Shown one piece after another: positions 25,177-34,111 of a DNA stretch of 64,000 nucleotides; position 1 is the first letter of the stretch, and each line of letters starts with the position of its first letter. The stretch comes from DASRWI01 sp035654655. GTDB taxonomy: Bacteria > Bacteroidota > Ignavibacteria > Ignavibacteriales > Ignavibacteriaceae. The stretch is from assembly GCA_035654655.1 (NCBI GenBank), contig DASRWI010000030.1, positions 1 through 64,000 on the forward strand. Reading direction: 5' to 3'. The notes under the pieces are model-generated. The model was not told the origin of the DNA. It saw only the letters and a list, made by a program, of their open reading frames with translations, and did no database searches. The position numbers and the translations under genes are program-made.

Positions 25177-26499
25177 TTATTTCATATCCATATTCATATC
25201 ATTTTGTTTGGAAGTACCACTTTCGGATTGTCCATGTTGATGTCCTGTAGAAGTACCTGTTTGTAATTGGCTTTCTGAATCAATTAAGTATGCACCTTTA
25301 GAAACTATTTCATCACCTTCATTTAAACCTGAAGTTACCTGATACATTCCATTAAACTTTGAACCTAATTGGATTTCCCGACCTTCATACATTTCATCAG
25401 GGGTTTTAATCCAAACAATATTTCTTTTACCCGTCTGCAAAACAGCAGCTTCTGGAATAAATAAACCATTTATATTACTGAGATTGAAAGTAGTTTCTCC
25501 ATACATCTGAGGTTTAAGTTTATTACCCTTATTAACTATTTCGCTTCTAACCTGAACAGTTCTTGTTTGTGTATTGACAACTGGATATATCATTGTAACG
25601 GTTCCATCAAAAGTTTCACCGGGGAAAGATTTTAATTCAACTTTAACTTTTGTCCCAACTTTAATGTTTGTTAAATCTTTTTCGAAAATATCAGAGATAT
25701 TCCATAATTTCGATAAGTCACCAACTTCAAAAAGTTTAGCTCCTTCATTTACATACATTCCATTCTGAATATTTTTTTCTATTACTACTCCACTTACTGG
25801 TGCATAGTAAGTTGTTGTGTATTGAATTTGTCTGTTATTTTCAAGGTCTGCAATTTGCTTTTGAGTGAAGCCCATTAATTCAAGTTTTTTTCTTGATGAT
25901 TCAAGAATTTTATTTTGGTTGATATAATTATTGTTATTGCTGTTATTAGTTAAGCTGTAATTAGTTTCACCATTATTTAGTGCAATCAACAAATCATTTT
26001 GAGCTTCAACTAAAGTAGGGGAGTATATTTCAAAGACAGGTGAGCCTTTAGAAATATAATCTCCTGTATTTCTCACAAATAATTTTTCTATTCTACCTGA
26101 AACTCTTGCTGATATTACTTCTCTTGATCCTTCAATGAAATCCAGATAGCTGAAAGTTTTTATTGATTGAGATTCATTTTGCCTAATAACTTTAACAACT
26201 TCAACTCCGGCTAAGGCTAATTTGCCTGAAGATAAGTTAAGCATATTCTGCATTGAAGTATCAGTTTTATAGTCTGCCACCTTTTCAACTTTTTTCACAA
26301 GCTCCATTTGACAAATAGGGCAGGTGCCAGGTTTATCCGAAATAACCTGAGGGTGCATTGTGCAGGTCCAATAAACTTTTTTCGCACCATCTTTACCTGT
26401 TTCAACTTTTTCATTTGAACAAGCATCAAAAGTTACTAATGAACCTAAACTAATTAATATTATTAAAAAGACTGCTATATAAGATTTTATTTTTTTCAT
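25177..26499 (-). CDS. cusB: CusB-like periplasmic adaptor of heavy-metal RND efflux
   Basis: Membrane-fusion adaptor linking the RND pump to its outer-membrane channel. The frame opens at TTG 26517, but ATG 26499 with GAG upstream is the likelier start (440 residues, four bases after the TolC-like gene). After a signal with a possible lipid-modified Cys near residue 26 comes a complete heavy-metal-binding domain: WTCTMHPQVISDKPGTCPIC. Then follow the barrel-sandwich (FSYLDFIEGSREVISARVSG), a hairpin with Asn-rich insert, YYAPVSGVVIEKN, and beta-barrel and proximal domains. The tail is His/Met-rich (HQHGQ, NDMNMDMK), which is typical of metal handling. Predicted substrate Cu(I)/Ag(I). Confidence 0.9.
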   Translation of the reverse strand: MKKIKSYIAVFLIILISLGSLVTFDACSNEKVETGKDGAKKVYWTCTMHPQVISDKPGTCPICQMELVKKVEKVADYKTDTSMQNMLNLSSGKLALAGVEVVKVIRQNESQSIKTFSYLDFIEGSREVISARVSGRIEKLFVRNTGDYISKGSPVFEIYSPTLVEAQNDLLIALNNGETNYSLTNNSNNNNYINQNKILESSRKKLELMGFTQKQIADLENNRQIQYTTTYYAPVSGVVIEKNIQNGMYVNEGAKLFEVGDLSKLWNISDIFEKDLTNIKVGTKVKVELKSFPGETFDGTVTMIYPVVNTQTRTVQVRSEIVNKGNKLKPQMYGETTFNLSNINGLFIPEAAVLQTGKRNIVWIKTPDEMYEGREIQLGSKFNGMYQVTSGLNEGDEIVSKGAYLIDSESQLQTGTSTGHQHGQSESGTSKQNDMNMDMK

Positions 26500-26503
26500 T
26501 GCT

Positions 26504-27814
26504 TTACTCTTTATCAAAATTTTTGTTTAATACACTACTGCCGACCATCATTTCAATTTCAGCAGCAGCCATTTGAATATCAGCCTGAGCCATATAATAA
26601 TTCATATTTTGCATTAACAGCATTCTGAATGCATCAATAACAGAAGTAAGATTTGTTCTGTTTGTCTGATATGAAATTATTTGTGCATTCAAACTTTTTT
26701 CATATGAAGGAATGACATCATTACTGTATAAGTTCAAAAGATTCTTTGCATTATTTAATTTCAGAACATTATTCTTCAGTTCTGAAATCATATTATTCTG
26801 CATATCTTCTTTCTCGTATTCAATTCCTTTTATACTTGAAAGCAATTCTTCCTCCTTGAACTTATATTTGTTAGAAGACCAGGGAGCAAATGGCAAAGTT
26901 ATGGAAGCCATTATGGAATACATATATTCCGTTTTGGCAGGTTCACCCATTCCCATAGTAAGCATTGTTAAATCAGTTTTAGTTGTTAATGGCATACCTA
27001 AAGGCATTCTCATTATCATTCCTTGTATCATCAAATCAGGGACTAATTCTTTTCTGTTTGCAGTAATCATTGACTTATTCATCTCGACCATGGCATTCAT
27101 TTTATTTAGTTCAGGATTTTCATCAACAAGTACTTTTTCTAATTCTTTTTCATCTGCACTGATATTATTGTTCAACTCAGATACTGTTTGAATTGTATCT
27201 AATCGAACACCTAAATACCTGTTGATGGTATTTATGTATTTAGTTTTTTCATTTTGAAGATTTAGAATTTGAGTTTCATTGGTATATATCTCACTTGTTA
27301 ATGAAAGAATATCAGCCTGACTAACTCTGTTTGTCGATAGCTGAACATTAAGATTGTTTATTAATTGTTTTAATAAATCATTAGTCTTTTTCTGTATTTC
27401 TATTTTACGTTCAATCATCCAAAGATTGTAGTAGTTCATTTTTATTTGTCCTACTATATCAATAGCAGCAGTTTTTAAATTTGCTTTTTCAACACCAATA
27501 CCTTTAAGCTCTGCTTCTCTCATTGCACCAAGTTTACCTCCAAGCATAAACATCTGGCTTAATGAAAGAGAATTTGATTCAGCATCGTCCCAAACATTAG
27601 CACTTTTGATAGGAACCTGATTAAATTCTACTCCTAAAGTTGGAGGAGGAAGTTGACTTACTGATTCACTTCTATTCTGAATAGCTTCAATTTTAGCTTT
27701 GAATGATTTAAGCAAAGGATTATTTTCAAATGCAATGTTTATCAATGAATCAACTGACTGAGGATAAATTGCATTTGTTAACATTACTGTAATTACAAAA
27801 AATATTTTTTTCAT
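26504..27814 (-). CDS. TolC-family outer-membrane efflux protein (CusC-like)
   Basis: The 436-residue product has a signal peptide and long heptad-rich helices characteristic of the OEP/TolC family. The duplicated pattern starts with SVDSLINIAFENNPLLKSFKAKIEAI and NLKTAAIDIVGQIKMNYYNLW, and the second half repeats it from EYEKEDMQNNMISEL. An unusual Met-rich loop (IQGMIMRMPLGMPLTTKTDLTMLTM and nearby) might be exposed to exported metal. It lies one base after cusA and four before cusB, so the three genes are cotranscribed and coupled. It should form the trimeric exit duct of the Cu/Ag pump. Confidence 0.88.
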   Translation of the reverse strand: MKKIFFVITVMLTNAIYPQSVDSLINIAFENNPLLKSFKAKIEAIQNRSESVSQLPPPTLGVEFNQVPIKSANVWDDAESNSLSLSQMFMLGGKLGAMREAELKGIGVEKANLKTAAIDIVGQIKMNYYNLWMIERKIEIQKKTNDLLKQLINNLNVQLSTNRVSQADILSLTSEIYTNETQILNLQNEKTKYINTINRYLGVRLDTIQTVSELNNNISADEKELEKVLVDENPELNKMNAMVEMNKSMITANRKELVPDLMIQGMIMRMPLGMPLTTKTDLTMLTMGMGEPAKTEYMYSIMASITLPFAPWSSNKYKFKEEELLSSIKGIEYEKEDMQNNMISELKNNVLKLNNAKNLLNLYSNDVIPSYEKSLNAQIISYQTNRTNLTSVIDAFRMLLMQNMNYYMAQADIQMAAAEIEMMVGSSVLNKNFDKE

Positions 27815-27815
27815 T

Positions 27816-30800
27816 TTAATTCTCCTTCATCCAGTCAGCCATTTTAGATAACTCAAGTTTGCCTTTTTTCAATGCTCTTTCTTTCATTATAACAAAGAGA
27901 ATAGGAGTTACAACTAAAACGTGAATAGCTGATGTTAATAAACCGCCAATCATTGGGGCAGTTAAAGGTTTCATCATATCAGAGCCAGTTCCTTGTGACC
28001 ACATAACAGGTACCAGAGCAATCATTGCAGTAGCTACTGTCATTAATTTAGGGCGCAATCTTAATACAGAGCCTTCAACTGTTGCTTCATAAATATCCTG
28101 TTTGGTTATTTCACCTCGCTCACCTTTCTGGTGTGCTCTTAATCTTTTATCAAGAGCTTCGTGTAGATAGACAACCATTATAACTCCTGTTTCTACAGCA
28201 ATACCATACAAGGCGATGAAGCCCACCCAAACAGCGACTGAGAAATTATATCCAAGAATGTAGACCATATACATTCCTCCAATCAATGCAAATGGTACTG
28301 AAAGCATTACTACTCCAGCTTCCAGATAATCTTTTAATGTAAAAAAGAGAAGAACAAAAATTAAAAGGACTACCATCGGCATTATTATGGTAATAGTTCT
28401 TTGTGCTCTAATTTTATTTTCATATTGACCACTCCAGGTATAAGAGTAACCTGAAGGTAAATTTAATTTAGATTCAATTACTTTTTTGGAATCATCAATA
28501 ACACTTCCCATATCTCTTCCTCTGGCATTCATAAAAACAATAGAGCGAAGCATACCGTTTTCACTGCTTATCATAGGCGGACCTGTTAATACATTTATAT
28601 CGGCAAGTTCAGATAATGGAAGATAGATAGTATTTGCATTTTTATTTTTATCAATTAAACTAAACAATGAATTACTGCTTGCATCAGAATTGTTATAATT
28701 CTGATTGGAACTATTATTGCTGCTACCCATTGAGCTCATACCACTACTTGAACCTCCACTCATTGAAGTTCCCTGGTTGGTACTCATACCCGAAGATGTA
28801 TTCATTGAACCACCATTAACAGCAATAGGAACAATTAAGTTTTTAATATCTTCAAAAGTATTTCTATAATCTCTTTCATATCGTAAGCGGATAGGGAATC
28901 TCATACGTCCTTCAAGAACGATTCCTAAGTTCTGCCCGCCTATAGCAGTTTCAATTATATTTTGAACATCTTGAATATTGACTCCATACCTTGAAGCAAT
29001 ATCTCTTTTTATTTGAATGTCCAGATAATATCCATTCTGAACTCTATCTGCCACAACATCGGCTGCGCCGTCAACACCTTTAAGAATATTTTCTGCTTTG
29101 ATTGCATAATATTCTAAGGTATCAAGGTTAGGACCAAAAATTTTAAACCCTATATCAGTTCTTACTCCGGTTGCAAGCATATTAATTCTGTTTATAATAG
29201 GCTGAGTCCATCCATTACGAACACCGGGTATCTGAAGTTTTTCGTCAAGCTCTGAAATGATATCCTTCTTGGTAATGCCAGGTCTCCATTGGTCTTTTGG
29301 TTTAAGAAGTATAATTGTTTCAATCATACTTAATGGAGCGTTATCAGTAGCAGTTTCTGCTCTTCCCGCTTTACCAAGTACGTGCTCAACTTCAGGAACT
29401 GTCATTATAATTTTGTCCTGCTTTTGGAGTATATCATTCACCTGGCTTATTGAAGCATTAGGTAAAGTGACAGGCATATAAAGAATAGAGCCTTCATCAA
29501 GAGGAGGCATAAATTCTGAGCCGGTATTTAAAACCATTGGGACTGCTATCAATAATGCAATAACATTTAATGCTATTGTTATTTTTCTATGTTTTAAAAC
29601 CCAATGAATAACAGGTTCATACATCCTAATAAAAAATCTTGTAGTCGGATTTTTTTGTTCAGGACGGAATTTTCCTCTCATCAACATCGTCATTAAAACA
29701 GGAATTAAAGTAATAACAACAATTGCGGAGCTTAGCATCATAAATGATTTTGTATAAGCCAAAGGATGGAATAGTTTTCCTTCCTGACCTGTTAATAAGA
29801 AAACAGGGAGGAATGAAACAAGAATAATTAATTCTGAAAAGAAGATAGCTCTTCCTACCTGCTTAGCAGACATTATAGAAATATTTTTGTATTCTTCGCT
29901 TGTAAGATGCCCTTTTTCTGTTATAGCTCTTGCCAAGTTTCTATAAGCATTTTCAACTAGAACAATGGATGAATCAACAATAACTCCTACTGCTAATATC
30001 ATTCCACCTAAGCTCATTATATTTGATGTAATATTAAATATATACATAAATATAAAAGCCATAAGAACAGAAATAGGGAGTTCAATTAGTATTCTTACTA
30101 TACTTCTAAAGTGTAAAAGGAAGATAGCGACCATAAGTGCAACTACAATAGCAGCTTCAATTAAAGCTCTCTCAAGAGTTCCGATGGCTTCTCTAATTAA
30201 TGTACTTCTATCATAAGAAGTTTCTATCTTCACGCCTTGTGGTAAGCCAGGAGAAATTTCTTTTATTTTTTCTTTTACTCTTTCAATAACCTGTTGAGCA
30301 TTTTCACCTGTACGCATTACAATAATACCACCAACAGCCTGACCTTCACCATTCTTCTCTAATGAACCACGACGGATGTCAGAACCTAAAGTAACATTTG
30401 CTATATTTTTAATTGTAATTGGTAATCCATTACTTGCTACTTTAACAACAGTATTTTCCACATCCTCTTTAGATTGAATATACCCTTGTCCTCTTACAAA
30501 ATATTCTGCATCGTTTACTTCAAGTATTTTTCCACCGACTTCATTATTACTTTTCTGAATTGCATTAACTACTTCAGAAACAGAAAGGTCATATCCTCTT
30601 AGCATTTCAGGATTAACATCAACCTGATATTGTTTAACATAACCTCCAATAGATGCAACTTCAGCAACACCATCAACTGCAGCTAATTTATATCGAATGT
30701 ACCAATCCTGAATACTTCTTAAAGTTGCAAGGTCTTGACCTTTTCCTTCTACAGTATACCAATAGACGTGTCCAACTCCTGAACCATCGGGTCCTATTGT

Positions 30801-31181
30801 TGGAACAACTCCGGAAGGAAGTTGAGCCTGAACAGTGTTTAATCTTTCTAAAACTCTGTTTCGGGCAAAGTAGGTGTCTACATTATCATCAAAGATTATA
30901 AAAACGAAAGACATACCAAACATTGAGTTAGCTCTAACAGCTTTAACGTCGGGTAATCCTTGCAATCCTGATACAATAGGATAGGTAACCTGATTTTCAA
31001 TAATTTCAGGAGACCTTCCCATCCATTCAGTATAAATAATAACCTGATTTTCTGAAAGGTCAGGAATTGCATCTACAGGCAGGTTTATAACTGAATATAA
31101 ACCAACACCTATTACAATTAAATAAGCTAATAATACAAGAAATCTATTATTGGCACTCCAATCAATGATTTTCTCAATCAT
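27816..31181 (-). CDS. cusA: CusA-type Cu(I)/Ag(I) RND efflux pump with Met-rich insertion
   Basis: The 1121-residue inner-membrane proton/metal antiporter has 12 transmembrane helices and two large periplasmic loops. The heavy-metal RND motif GGMILAVGVIVDSSIVLVEN in helix 4 has the proton-relay Asp. The three metal-binding methionines of E. coli CusA (573, 623, 672) correspond to Met569 (LYMP), Met619 (PLSMIET) and Met668 (NMLATG), with the same spacing, so Cu(I)/Ag(I) is the predicted substrate. About residues 789-850 form a Ser/Gly/Asn-rich insertion with five Met between VPIAV and IYLPL, absent from E. coli CusA. GGAG precedes the ATG. First pump gene of a Cus operon. Confidence 0.93.
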   Translation of the reverse strand: MIEKIIDWSANNRFLVLLAYLIVIGVGLYSVINLPVDAIPDLSENQVIIYTEWMGRSPEIIENQVTYPIVSGLQGLPDVKAVRANSMFGMSFVFIIFDDNVDTYFARNRVLERLNTVQAQLPSGVVPTIGPDGSGVGHVYWYTVEGKGQDLATLRSIQDWYIRYKLAAVDGVAEVASIGGYVKQYQVDVNPEMLRGYDLSVSEVVNAIQKSNNEVGGKILEVNDAEYFVRGQGYIQSKEDVENTVVKVASNGLPITIKNIANVTLGSDIRRGSLEKNGEGQAVGGIIVMRTGENAQQVIERVKEKIKEISPGLPQGVKIETSYDRSTLIREAIGTLERALIEAAIVVALMVAIFLLHFRSIVRILIELPISVLMAFIFMYIFNITSNIMSLGGMILAVGVIVDSSIVLVENAYRNLARAITEKGHLTSEEYKNISIMSAKQVGRAIFFSELIILVSFLPVFLLTGQEGKLFHPLAYTKSFMMLSSAIVVITLIPVLMTMLMRGKFRPEQKNPTTRFFIRMYEPVIHWVLKHRKITIALNVIALLIAVPMVLNTGSEFMPPLDEGSILYMPVTLPNASISQVNDILQKQDKIIMTVPEVEHVLGKAGRAETATDNAPLSMIETIILLKPKDQWRPGITKKDIISELDEKLQIPGVRNGWTQPIINRINMLATGVRTDIGFKIFGPNLDTLEYYAIKAENILKGVDGAADVVADRVQNGYYLDIQIKRDIASRYGVNIQDVQNIIETAIGGQNLGIVLEGRMRFPIRLRYERDYRNTFEDIKNLIVPIAVNGGSMNTSSGMSTNQGTSMSGGSSSGMSSMGSSNNSSNQNYNNSDASSNSLFSLIDKNKNANTIYLPLSELADINVLTGPPMISSENGMLRSIVFMNARGRDMGSVIDDSKKVIESKLNLPSGYSYTWSGQYENKIRAQRTITIIMPMVVLLIFVLLFFTLKDYLEAGVVMLSVPFALIGGMYMVYILGYNFSVAVWVGFIALYGIAVETGVIMVVYLHEALDKRLRAHQKGERGEITKQDIYEATVEGSVLRLRPKLMTVATAMIALVPVMWSQGTGSDMMKPLTAPMIGGLLTSAIHVLVVTPILFVIMKERALKKGKLELSKMADWMKEN

Positions 31182-31250
31182 AAAAAATTACTCCAAAATG
31201 TCTTTAAAAGTTCAACTAATTAGTTTCGAACAGAAAAGGGCAGAGTAATC

Positions 31251-31706
31251 CTAAATCAAAAGTACGGAGTTCTTTATGTAAAGATTGTTAGTAGATAAAT
31301 TAAATGGTGTGTTTGTTAAAGGTTGAAATTCTTTATAAGAAATTTCATCAGATAAAATTATATCAGATACAAAAATATCTTCAGTAATATTCAATTTGTA
31401 TGAAGCTATATATTTTTCAACAATATTTTTGTCTATGACAAATTGTTGACAGCATTTATTATCAGATGTAAAAATAATTTTAGAAAGTTCTTTGGCATTT
31501 ACTTTATGAACGCATGCAGAACATTTTGGTTCCTCAAAAGTAATTCCTGTCATTTTGCAATTATGCATAATTAACGGAAGTCCAGAGGTGGAAACCATAA
31601 ATAATGTGACCAAAAATAATATTGTGAATTTTCTAAACAAAATTTTTTCTAATAATTTCAATTTTAAAACATATGCAAATAATTCAAATAATTCAATGCT
31701 CTCCAT
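31251..31706 (-). CDS. small secreted cysteine-containing protein, HYC_CC_PP-like
   Basis: The 151-residue frame has a hydrophobic signal segment (about residues 27-46) followed by MHNCKMTG, a CSACVH pair and a KCCQQF pair. This His-x-Cys then Cys-Cys spacing resembles the HYC_CC_PP family of small exported Bacteroidota proteins, often near metal genes; the Pro-Pro element is not evident. The first 25 residues look atypical for a signal peptide and the true start may be an internal TTG (31640 or 31661), but no Shine-Dalgarno decides it. The gene heads the Cus operon, 69 bases before cusA, suggesting a metal-sensing, chaperone or protective role. Function is unknown. Confidence 0.6.
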   Translation of the reverse strand: MESIELFELFAYVLKLKLLEKILFRKFTILFLVTLFMVSTSGLPLIMHNCKMTGITFEEPKCSACVHKVNAKELSKIIFTSDNKCCQQFVIDKNIVEKYIASYKLNITEDIFVSDIILSDEISYKEFQPLTNTPFNLSTNNLYIKNSVLLI

Positions 31707-31765
31707 TTTCTATGAGAAAACTTCTAAATATAGTATTTTAGTGTATAAAAATAAAAAATACAATA

Positions 31766-32569
31766 ATGAAAAAGTTCATACTTGCTTTATCTGCTTTTGT
31801 TTTACTTCTTGTTTTGATAATTGTTTCACTTAATTATTATGTGTATTCCTCGATAAGCTACAATAAGCTAAACTTTTTACAGCAAAAACTTGTCTCATCA
31901 GTACTTCAAAAATTTGAGAATAAGCTTAATTCTATTCCTGAAGAGAAAAGAAATATTATAGATTATAATGAGCTTCTAAGCTCATTAAATTATTTTGAAA
32001 GAAAATTTGCTGATAGAATTTTTTCAATAGACCCAAAAGAAATAGGTTTTAAGGGTCCTCGATATTCGATGGGAAAAGCTAAGAACCTAACCAAAATAGA
32101 TAATGTTAAAATAAAAGATAACATACAAACAGATATTCAGTATTATCCAACTCAGCCATATCAGGACTACCTTAGAATGATGGAGGATATGAAAAAGGAA
32201 TTAGGGAAAAGATTGTACATAGATTCAGGGTACCGTTCACCAGGTAAGCAGGCTTACTTATTCTTTTATTATTTAGGAACAAGCAGTGAATTTAGCCTTA
32301 AGGAAAATGCAAAATGGATTGCAATGCCAGGTTATAGTGAACATGGAAATCCTGAAAGAACAGCTATGGACTTAGTGAATGAAGATGCCATAAATGGATT
32401 TAGCAGAGGACAAAATTCAGAAGATTTTGAAAGACTGACTGAATATCAATGGCTTATTATGAATGCAAGTAAGTATAATTTTTATTTGTCATATCCAAAA
32501 AATAACCCGTATGGAGTTGCTTTTGAACCCTGGCATTGGCATTGGGAAAATAGAGGTAACTTTCAATGA
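31766..32569 (+). CDS. D-alanyl-D-alanine carboxypeptidase, M15/VanY family
   Basis: The 267-residue protein has an N-terminal membrane anchor (residues 4-27), a charged spacer, and a VanY-type peptidase domain (about 130-265). The zinc site is visible: His193 and Asp202 in the SEHGNPERTAMD motif and a C-terminal His (257 or 259) in PWHWHW. SGYRSPGKQ is the usual substrate-side motif. The enzyme should trim the terminal D-Ala of peptidoglycan stem peptides in the periplasm. It diverges from the Cus operon with only 59 bases between, and has no cotranscribed partner. No strong Shine-Dalgarno precedes the ATG. Confidence 0.88.
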   Translation: MKKFILALSAFVLLLVLIIVSLNYYVYSSISYNKLNFLQQKLVSSVLQKFENKLNSIPEEKRNIIDYNELLSSLNYFERKFADRIFSIDPKEIGFKGPRYSMGKAKNLTKIDNVKIKDNIQTDIQYYPTQPYQDYLRMMEDMKKELGKRLYIDSGYRSPGKQAYLFFYYLGTSSEFSLKENAKWIAMPGYSEHGNPERTAMDLVNEDAINGFSRGQNSEDFERLTEYQWLIMNASKYNFYLSYPKNNPYGVAFEPWHWHWENRGNFQ

Positions 32570-32595
32570 AAGTCTAAAATTATTAAAAAATACCG

Positions 32596-32653
32596 TATAT
32601 AAAGTAATCTTACCGCTTATAATTTTCTATTATTACATTTTATATAAAGTAAT
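32596..32653. repeat. 13-bp direct repeat upstream of an efflux operon
   Basis: TATATAAAGTAAT occurs exactly at 32596-32608 and 32641-32653, 45 bases apart, in the 167-bp gap before the TolC gene. It could be a paired regulator site or chance in AT-rich DNA. Confidence 0.35.
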
Positions 32654-32676
32654 ATTTTTGTAGTCGGGTGATTACA

Positions 32677-32684
32677 TAATTTTG
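32677..32684 (+). promoter_or_regulatory. TAnnTTTG promoter-like element of the efflux operon
   Basis: TAATTTTG matches the Bacteroidota -7 element and lies 52 bases before the TolC ATG. A TTTG at 32657-32660 sits 16 bases upstream and could be the -33 element, although it also belongs to an overlapping TATTTTTG match. Confidence 0.3.
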
Positions 32685-32736
32685 TAACTATTTAAGAATG
32701 AACAATGAAATTAAAAAATAAAATCCGGAGTAATAA

Positions 32737-34086
32737 ATGAGAATATTCCTTAGTTCATTAATTCTCTTGTTGTTTATTACAAGCAGCTATGGACAGAAAA
32801 ACTTATCTCTTGATGAAGCCATTAATATTGCACTAAAAAGAAATACCGTTCTTCAAAGGAATATTAATAACATCGAGAGTGCTCAATCAAATGTAAAAGC
32901 ATCGTGGGGTAATTTCTTTCCTTCTTTGGGTGCACAGGGACAATGGTCCTGGAGTAGAAATGAAGAAGAGGGAGGCTATAAAAATATCCCGGACGTTGGA
33001 TTAATTTATTTTCCTAAATCTGCTGATGAAAATAGAAGCTATAATGTAGGAGTTGGAACCAATTGGACTTTGTTTGATGGATTATCAAATATTGCAACCT
33101 TAAACAAAAATAAAACTGATCTTGAATCTGTAAGATTAATTGTTGAAAGAATTAAGCAGGATGTAGTTTTCCAAACTATAACTCTTTACTACAATGTTAT
33201 AAATAATATGAAATTGTTAAAAGTAAAAGAAGAAGATATTACATGGAACCAAAAGAACCTTGAAACTGTTACTGAAAGAAATAGATTAGGAGCCGTAACT
33301 TTAGCAGATGTTTATGCCCAACAGGTTAGATTAGGAAATGCAGAGTTAGAGGTTATCAGAACGAGGAATATATTAGAGTCAGGAAAAACAGACCTTTTAT
33401 ATTATTTGGGTCTGGATGTTCTCTCTAATTATACTTTTTCTGATTCATTATTGTTAAGTGACCAAGAACTTATGAAGAATGATTTTAATTATCAATCAGA
33501 TGATTTTAATAATGTCATCAACAAGGCAATGTTTCAGAGATTTGATTACCAAAGCGCAAAGTTGAATTTAGAAAGTGCAAAATACGACATTTCTATTGCA
33601 CAATCAGGATATTTTCCAACATTAACAAATGGAATTAGCTTTTCAACTCAAGCAAACAAACCAGGCGACCTATTTAAATCGAAATATTATTCAGTAGGAT
33701 TAACTTTGAATGTACCAATATTTACAGGATTTAATGTTGATAACCGGGTACAGTTTGCCGAAGTAAATTATAAGAATCAGGAACTAGTAGTTGAAGAATT
33801 AGAAAGAGATATTAAAAGAAAAATTCAGCAGACATATTTAGATATTGAAGCATCTGAAAAACAATTAGATGTAAGCAAGAGAAATGTTATGGCTGCAGAA
33901 GAAAATAGAAAAATTGAACAGGAAAAATATTCATTAGGCTCAGGTACATTGTTGAATGTTTTAATTGCAAATTCAGAATATACCACAGCTCAATCGAATA
34001 ATATAAATGCACAGTTTTCATATTCAGTATTAAAGGAACAGCTTAAATATTACTTAGGTGTTCTTGATTATAAACAGTATGAATAA
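32737..34086 (+). CDS. TolC-family outer-membrane efflux protein
   Basis: The 449-residue product has a signal peptide (MRIFLSSLILLLFITSSYGQ) and the two-fold repeated OEP architecture: LSLDEAINIALKRNTVLQRN near the start, PSLGAQGQWSW at the first strand region, WTLFDGL, then a second copy with YFPTLTNGISFSTQ and VPIFTGFNVDN. It is expected to be a trimeric outer-membrane channel. GGAG at a good distance precedes the ATG. It is the first gene of a MacAB-like export operon (channel, adaptor, ATPase, three permeases) and is clearly diverged from the Cus-type TolC protein 5 kb away, so the two pumps have dedicated channels. Confidence 0.9.
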   Translation: MRIFLSSLILLLFITSSYGQKNLSLDEAINIALKRNTVLQRNINNIESAQSNVKASWGNFFPSLGAQGQWSWSRNEEEGGYKNIPDVGLIYFPKSADENRSYNVGVGTNWTLFDGLSNIATLNKNKTDLESVRLIVERIKQDVVFQTITLYYNVINNMKLLKVKEEDITWNQKNLETVTERNRLGAVTLADVYAQQVRLGNAELEVIRTRNILESGKTDLLYYLGLDVLSNYTFSDSLLLSDQELMKNDFNYQSDDFNNVINKAMFQRFDYQSAKLNLESAKYDISIAQSGYFPTLTNGISFSTQANKPGDLFKSKYYSVGLTLNVPIFTGFNVDNRVQFAEVNYKNQELVVEELERDIKRKIQQTYLDIEASEKQLDVSKRNVMAAEENRKIEQEKYSLGSGTLLNVLIANSEYTTAQSNNINAQFSYSVLKEQLKYYLGVLDYKQYE

Positions 34087-34111
34087 ATTTTAATTGGAGG
34101 ATAGAAAGAAA

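Noticed and set aside
26712..27191. A 159-codon open frame on the plus strand inside the TolC-like gene
   Set aside because: It is antisense to a well-supported TolC-family gene, has no ribosome binding site, and its protein shows biased hydrophobic composition typical of reverse-strand shadows.
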